DNA of 64,000 nt from JBGSYJ01 sp041748075 (GTDB lineage Bacteria > Acidobacteriota > Thermoanaerobaculia > Gp7-AA8). The notes under the pieces were generated by a model, which ran no database searches, was not told where the DNA came from, and saw only the letters and a list, made by a program, of their open reading frames with translations. Positions 61,194 through 64,000 of the stretch are shown piece by piece (the first letter of the stretch is position 1; each line of letters opens with the position of its first letter). The stretch lies in NCBI GenBank assembly GCA_041748075.1, contig JBGTDX010000022.1, positions 1 to 64,000 of the forward strand, written 5' to 3'. Made by a program: the position numbers and the translations under genes.

Positions 61194-62696
61194 ATGACTA
61201 CAACGACCATCGAAACTACCCATCCGTTTGCGGAGGCTTCCGCTGCCGGACGGGAACCGTACAAGGTTGCCGATCTCTCCCTGGCCGAGCTCGGCCGAAA
61301 AGAAATCCGCCTCGCAGAACATGAAATGCCGGGACTGATGTCGGTCCGGAAGCAGTACAGCGCCGAAAAGCCGCTGGCCGGAGCAAAGGTCATGGGCTCG
61401 CTTCACATGACCGTACAGACCGCAGTCCTGATCGAAACACTCGTCGAGCTTGGCGCCGACGTTCGCTGGGTCTCCTGCAACATCTTCTCGACTCAGGATC
61501 ACGCTGCCGCGGCTGTCGTCGTTGGCCGGCCGGAAAGCGGTGGCACGCCGGAATCTCCGAAGGGCATTCCGGTATTCGCCTGGAAGGGCGAGACGCTCGA
61601 AGAATACTGGTGGTGTACCTCGGAAGCGCTGATGTGGCCGGACGGCAGCGGGCCGACGCTGATCGTCGACGACGGCGGCGACGCCACGCTTCTGGTGCAC
61701 AAGGGGCGCGAGTTCGAGCTTGCCGGACGCATTCCCGACTTCAAGCCGGATGAAGATCCGGAAGAGTGGGGCGTCATCCTCGATCTGCTCCGCAGCGAGG
61801 CAAAGACGGGCAACGACCGCTGGACGCGCGTCGCTGCCGACATCCGCGGAGTCAGCGAGGAGACCACTACCGGTGTGCACCGGCTCTATCAGATGATGGA
61901 AGCAGGCACTCTCCTCTTTCCTGCCATCAACGTCAACGACTCGGTGACCAAAAGCAAGTTCGACAACATCTATGGCTGCCGGCACTCGGTCATCGACGGA
62001 CTAAACCGCGCGACCGACGTGATGCTCGGCGGGAAAGTCGCACTCGTCGCCGGCTTCGGCGAAGTCGGCAAAGGATGCGCACAGGCACTCCGCGGCCAGG
62101 GTGCGCGAGTCATCGTCACCGAGATCGATCCGATCTGCGCGCTTCAGGCCGCAATGGAAGGCTTCGAGGTGAGAACCCTCGAGAGCGTCGTGTCGACCGT
62201 CGACATCTTCGTCACCTCGACCGGCAACAAGGACATCATCACTGCCGATCACATGGCGCGGATGAAGGACAAGGCGATCGTGGCCAACATTGGCCACTTC
62301 GATAATGAGATCGACATGGCCGGTCTCAAGAAGTTGCCGGGCATCAAGCGGGTGAACATCAAGCCTCAATACGACGAGTGGGTCTTTCCCGATGGACACA
62401 GCGTGCTGATTCTCGCCGAAGGGCGCCGGATGAACCTCGGTTGCGCGACGGGACACCCGTCGTTCGTGATGTCAGCGTCATTCACCAATCAGGTGCTCGC
62501 GCAGATCGAGCTTCAAAAGAACGACGGCAAGTACGAGAAGAAGGTCTACGTCCTTCCGAAAAAACTGGACGAAGAAGTTGCACGGCTCCACCTCGACCAC
62601 CTCGGAGTCGAGCTGACACGGTTGACGAAAGACCAGGCCGACTATCTCGGCATCTCGCAGGACGGCCCGTACAAGCCGGAGATGTACAGGTACTGA
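61194..62696 (+). CDS. ahcY: Adenosylhomocysteinase
   Basis: Hydrolyses S-adenosylhomocysteine to adenosine and homocysteine, recycling the product of methylation. About 500 residues from the ATG at 61194 (AAGGAG about 12 bp upstream). RLAEHEMPGLMSVRKQYS, VRWVSCNIFSTQDHAAAA, the NAD-binding GKVALVAGFGEVGKGCAQAL and the C-terminal KPEMYRY are all canonical. The frame runs 108 bp further upstream without family similarity. Ends at a strong terminator. Confidence 0.96.
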   Translation: MTTTTIETTHPFAEASAAGREPYKVADLSLAELGRKEIRLAEHEMPGLMSVRKQYSAEKPLAGAKVMGSLHMTVQTAVLIETLVELGADVRWVSCNIFSTQDHAAAAVVVGRPESGGTPESPKGIPVFAWKGETLEEYWWCTSEALMWPDGSGPTLIVDDGGDATLLVHKGREFELAGRIPDFKPDEDPEEWGVILDLLRSEAKTGNDRWTRVAADIRGVSEETTTGVHRLYQMMEAGTLLFPAINVNDSVTKSKFDNIYGCRHSVIDGLNRATDVMLGGKVALVAGFGEVGKGCAQALRGQGARVIVTEIDPICALQAAMEGFEVRTLESVVSTVDIFVTSTGNKDIITADHMARMKDKAIVANIGHFDNEIDMAGLKKLPGIKRVNIKPQYDEWVFPDGHSVLILAEGRRMNLGCATGHPSFVMSASFTNQVLAQIELQKNDGKYEKKVYVLPKKLDEEVARLHLDHLGVELTRLTKDQADYLGISQDGPYKPEMYRY

Positions 62697-62720
62697 GTCA
62701 GCCTTTCAGTCGAAACAGAA

Positions 62721-62748
62721 AGGGCGGCCTGCGGGCCGCCCTTTTTGT
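62721..62748 (+). terminator. Rho-independent terminator after ahcY
   Basis: Stem AGGGCGGCC / GGCCGCCCT with a 4-nt loop, followed by TTTTTG. 25 bp after the ahcY stop. Textbook form. Confidence 0.92.
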
Positions 62749-62775
62749 GTTTGGTCGCGACAGGCCGTCGTGCTC

Positions 62776-62803
62776 CCCTCTCCCCGCGAAGTCGGGGAGA
62801 GGG
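62776..62803. repeat. CCCTCTCCCC palindrome, copy 2
   Basis: Stem CCCTCTCCCC / GGGGAGAGGG with loop GCGAAGTC. Same element, opposite orientation, at 51541-51569. Variants occur at about 62932-62962 and 6764-6786. The rest of 62749-62979 has no coding potential. Confidence 0.75.
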
Positions 62804-62979
62804 TGGCGCGCGGAACTCGCGGAAAAGTTGAGGGCTTGCGAGATCTTCGCGCGCCGGGAGAGGGGCGTTGGGAGCTTGCCACTTATCCTGCCATTCGGCT
62901 GCATTCGAATTCCCTGCGCGGCCCCTCTCCCCTGCCCCTCTCCCCGTTCACACGGAGAGAGGGGAAATGCGTATTCCCC

Positions 62980-63324
62980 TCAACTCTTCTTCACCCGGTA
63001 TCCAAATCCCGCGAGCAGCTCGGCGACCAGCTCGACCTTCTCCCCCTGAATCACGATCTCGTCGCCTTCCGAAGAGCCTCCGGCCACGCAGCGTTTCTTG
63101 AGTGTCGTCGCGAGCTTCTCGAGCGACGGCGCCGTGAGCCGAAAGCCTTTCGCGACGGTGACGGCACGTCCCTTGCCGCGCTTGCGGTCGATCGCGACGC
63201 GGACGGTCTGTTCTCCCGGAATGGCGTCCCGGACGACGACGGCCTGCGACTCTTCGCGGAGCCGCTTCGCCTCTTCAGGGTCGCTGGTGTAGACGAGCCT
63301 CGTACCGGGTTTGTTCCTGTTCAT
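62980..63324 (-). CDS. yciH: SUI1/eIF1-like translation factor (YciH)
   Basis: 114 residues. The C-terminal two-thirds match SUI1: VRVAIDRKRGKGRAVTVAKGF, LEKLATTLKKRCVAGGSSEG and IVIQGEKVELVAELLAGFGY. In bacteria YciH-type proteins resemble IF3/eIF1 and may check start selection. Complete gene. Confidence 0.9.
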   Translation of the reverse strand: MNRNKPGTRLVYTSDPEEAKRLREESQAVVVRDAIPGEQTVRVAIDRKRGKGRAVTVAKGFRLTAPSLEKLATTLKKRCVAGGSSEGDEIVIQGEKVELVAELLAGFGYRVKKS

Positions 63325-63348
63325 CTGAGGTTCGCACGTCAGTGAAAC

Positions 63349-64000
63349 TCAGGAACCCGCCTGCGCCAGAGCGCGATCGAGTCGCTCCCGCGTTGCCGGG
63401 ACCTTGCGCATGTAATTCTGGGTCTCCGGAAGATTGGTGAGGAGTCCGAACATAATCCGCTTGATGTTGTGGCCACCGCCGTTGTACAGCCCAGCGGTCA
63501 CCCGTTCGAGCTCCGGTTCCGCCACGCCGAGGGCGCGGGCTTCCGCAAGCTTGGTCTGCATGTGATCGACGAGAAAGCCGGCCATGCTGATTGGCGAGAA
63601 CCGGTCATCCAGCTCGCGCGCGAGCAGCTCCGACGCTTCGTAGGCCCTCGTCCTGATGATCGAGGCGGGATCCTGACCGTACGTCCTACGAAGGAGCTCG
63701 TCGCGCGCGCCGGTCAACTCTGCCTCATAGCGCTTCCACGAGACCTTCTGAATGTCACGCAGCGATCTGTACTTCGCCTGGGCATTGTCATGAATGATCG
63801 TGAATTCTTCCCGTGAGGCTCCCCGCTCGACCATGCCCGCGAGCTTCTCGAGAAGCTCGCGATTCTCCTTATCCGATCTCCGAACCTTTTCGATGAAGCC
63901 GGGTCCCGCATACGGCTCGAGCAGTTCGAGCTCAGCCAGTCCTTCGGCACGCACCTTGAACGCCGACTGAAGCAGCCTGCCAGCATCTTCGAAACGTCGC
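63349..64000 (-). CDS. Helical protein of unknown function, 5' end beyond the window
   Basis: Open to the right edge; the visible C-terminal 217 residues are almost wholly helical with many charged residues (EDAGRLLQSAFKVRAEGL, VRRSDKENRELLEKLAGMVERG, DELLRRTYGQDPASI). A GTG at 63954 is possible, but the coding pattern continues upstream, so it is probably internal. No family recognised. It ends 24 bp before the SUI1 gene, on the same strand. Confidence 0.65.
   Translation of the reverse strand, partial: RRFEDAGRLLQSAFKVRAEGLAELELLEPYAGPGFIEKVRRSDKENRELLEKLAGMVERGASREEFTIIHDNAQAKYRSLRDIQKVSWKRYEAELTGARDELLRRTYGQDPASIIRTRAYEASELLARELDDRFSPISMAGFLVDHMQTKLAEARALGVAEPELERVTAGLYNGGGHNIKRIMFGLLTNLPETQNYMRKVPATRERLDRALAQAGS

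Noticed and set aside
62776..62962. CTCTCCCC palindromes as transcription terminators
   Set aside because: Strong stems but no U-tract; ahcY already has a good terminator just upstream.

Overview
This 64-kb window is GC-rich chromosomal DNA from a Gram-negative, respiring bacterium, most likely an Acidobacteriota member. The assignment is an inference from gene content and repeats: type-II glutamine synthetase, a DUF4388/FHA protein, a eukaryotic-type Ser/Thr kinase, many multiheme cytochromes, and a dispersed hairpin whose translation reads HPERSEGS. No rRNA, tRNA, CRISPR array, prophage or intact insertion sequence was seen.

Layout. 0-6 kb: 3' part of a class II fructose-1,6-bisphosphatase, an RluA-type pseudouridine synthase, then a plus-strand trio of secreted or envelope proteins (HbpS-like, DUF4331, OmpW-like). 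5.7-6.8 kb: a gene-free stretch full of palindromic repeats. 6.8-21.1 kb: a seven-gene minus-strand operon, the most remarkable part of the window. In transcription order it encodes a DUF4388-FHA protein, an FAD oxidoreductase fused to two cyclic-nucleotide-binding domains and a four-cluster ferredoxin, a membrane cytochrome b, a membrane decaheme cytochrome c with an FHA domain at each end, an outer-membrane beta-barrel, a decaheme cytochrome fused to an LVIVD propeller, and a c554-like pentaheme cytochrome. I read it as a trans-envelope electron pathway with built-in phospho- and nucleotide-sensing. 21-23 kb: a DUF6265 protein and a Phd-zeta toxin-antitoxin pair.

23-38 kb: respiratory complex I in two divergent blocks, nuoA-E-F (minus) and nuoG-H-J-K-L-M-N followed by rex (plus); nuoB, C, D and I are not here. 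A good sigma-70 promoter with a near-perfect Rex operator precedes nuoG, so the operon probably carries its own NADH/NAD+ sensor. A DUF6335 frame with a stop at codon 2, bracketed by two hairpins of 7-bp repeats, interrupts the operon between nuoK and nuoL. Between the two blocks lie a STAS protein, a holin-like membrane protein and a PpiC-type foldase.

38-64 kb: mostly single housekeeping or signalling genes: a broken tag gene, a D-amino-acid-type aminotransferase, a PP2C-type phosphatase, a large phosphodiesterase, a peptide-binding lipoprotein, type-II glutamine synthetase, a GAF-GGDEF cyclase, an SLC13 transporter, a DEAD-box helicase, a CNB-DUF1003 protein, an APP1-like protein, an aminotransferase, a zincin, an MBL hydrolase, a Ser/Thr kinase, an amidohydrolase, S-adenosylhomocysteinase and a SUI1 protein. 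Several gene ends carry short tandem repeats with a constant 7-bp period but different units. These, and several dispersed palindromes, are the main unexplained non-coding structure.
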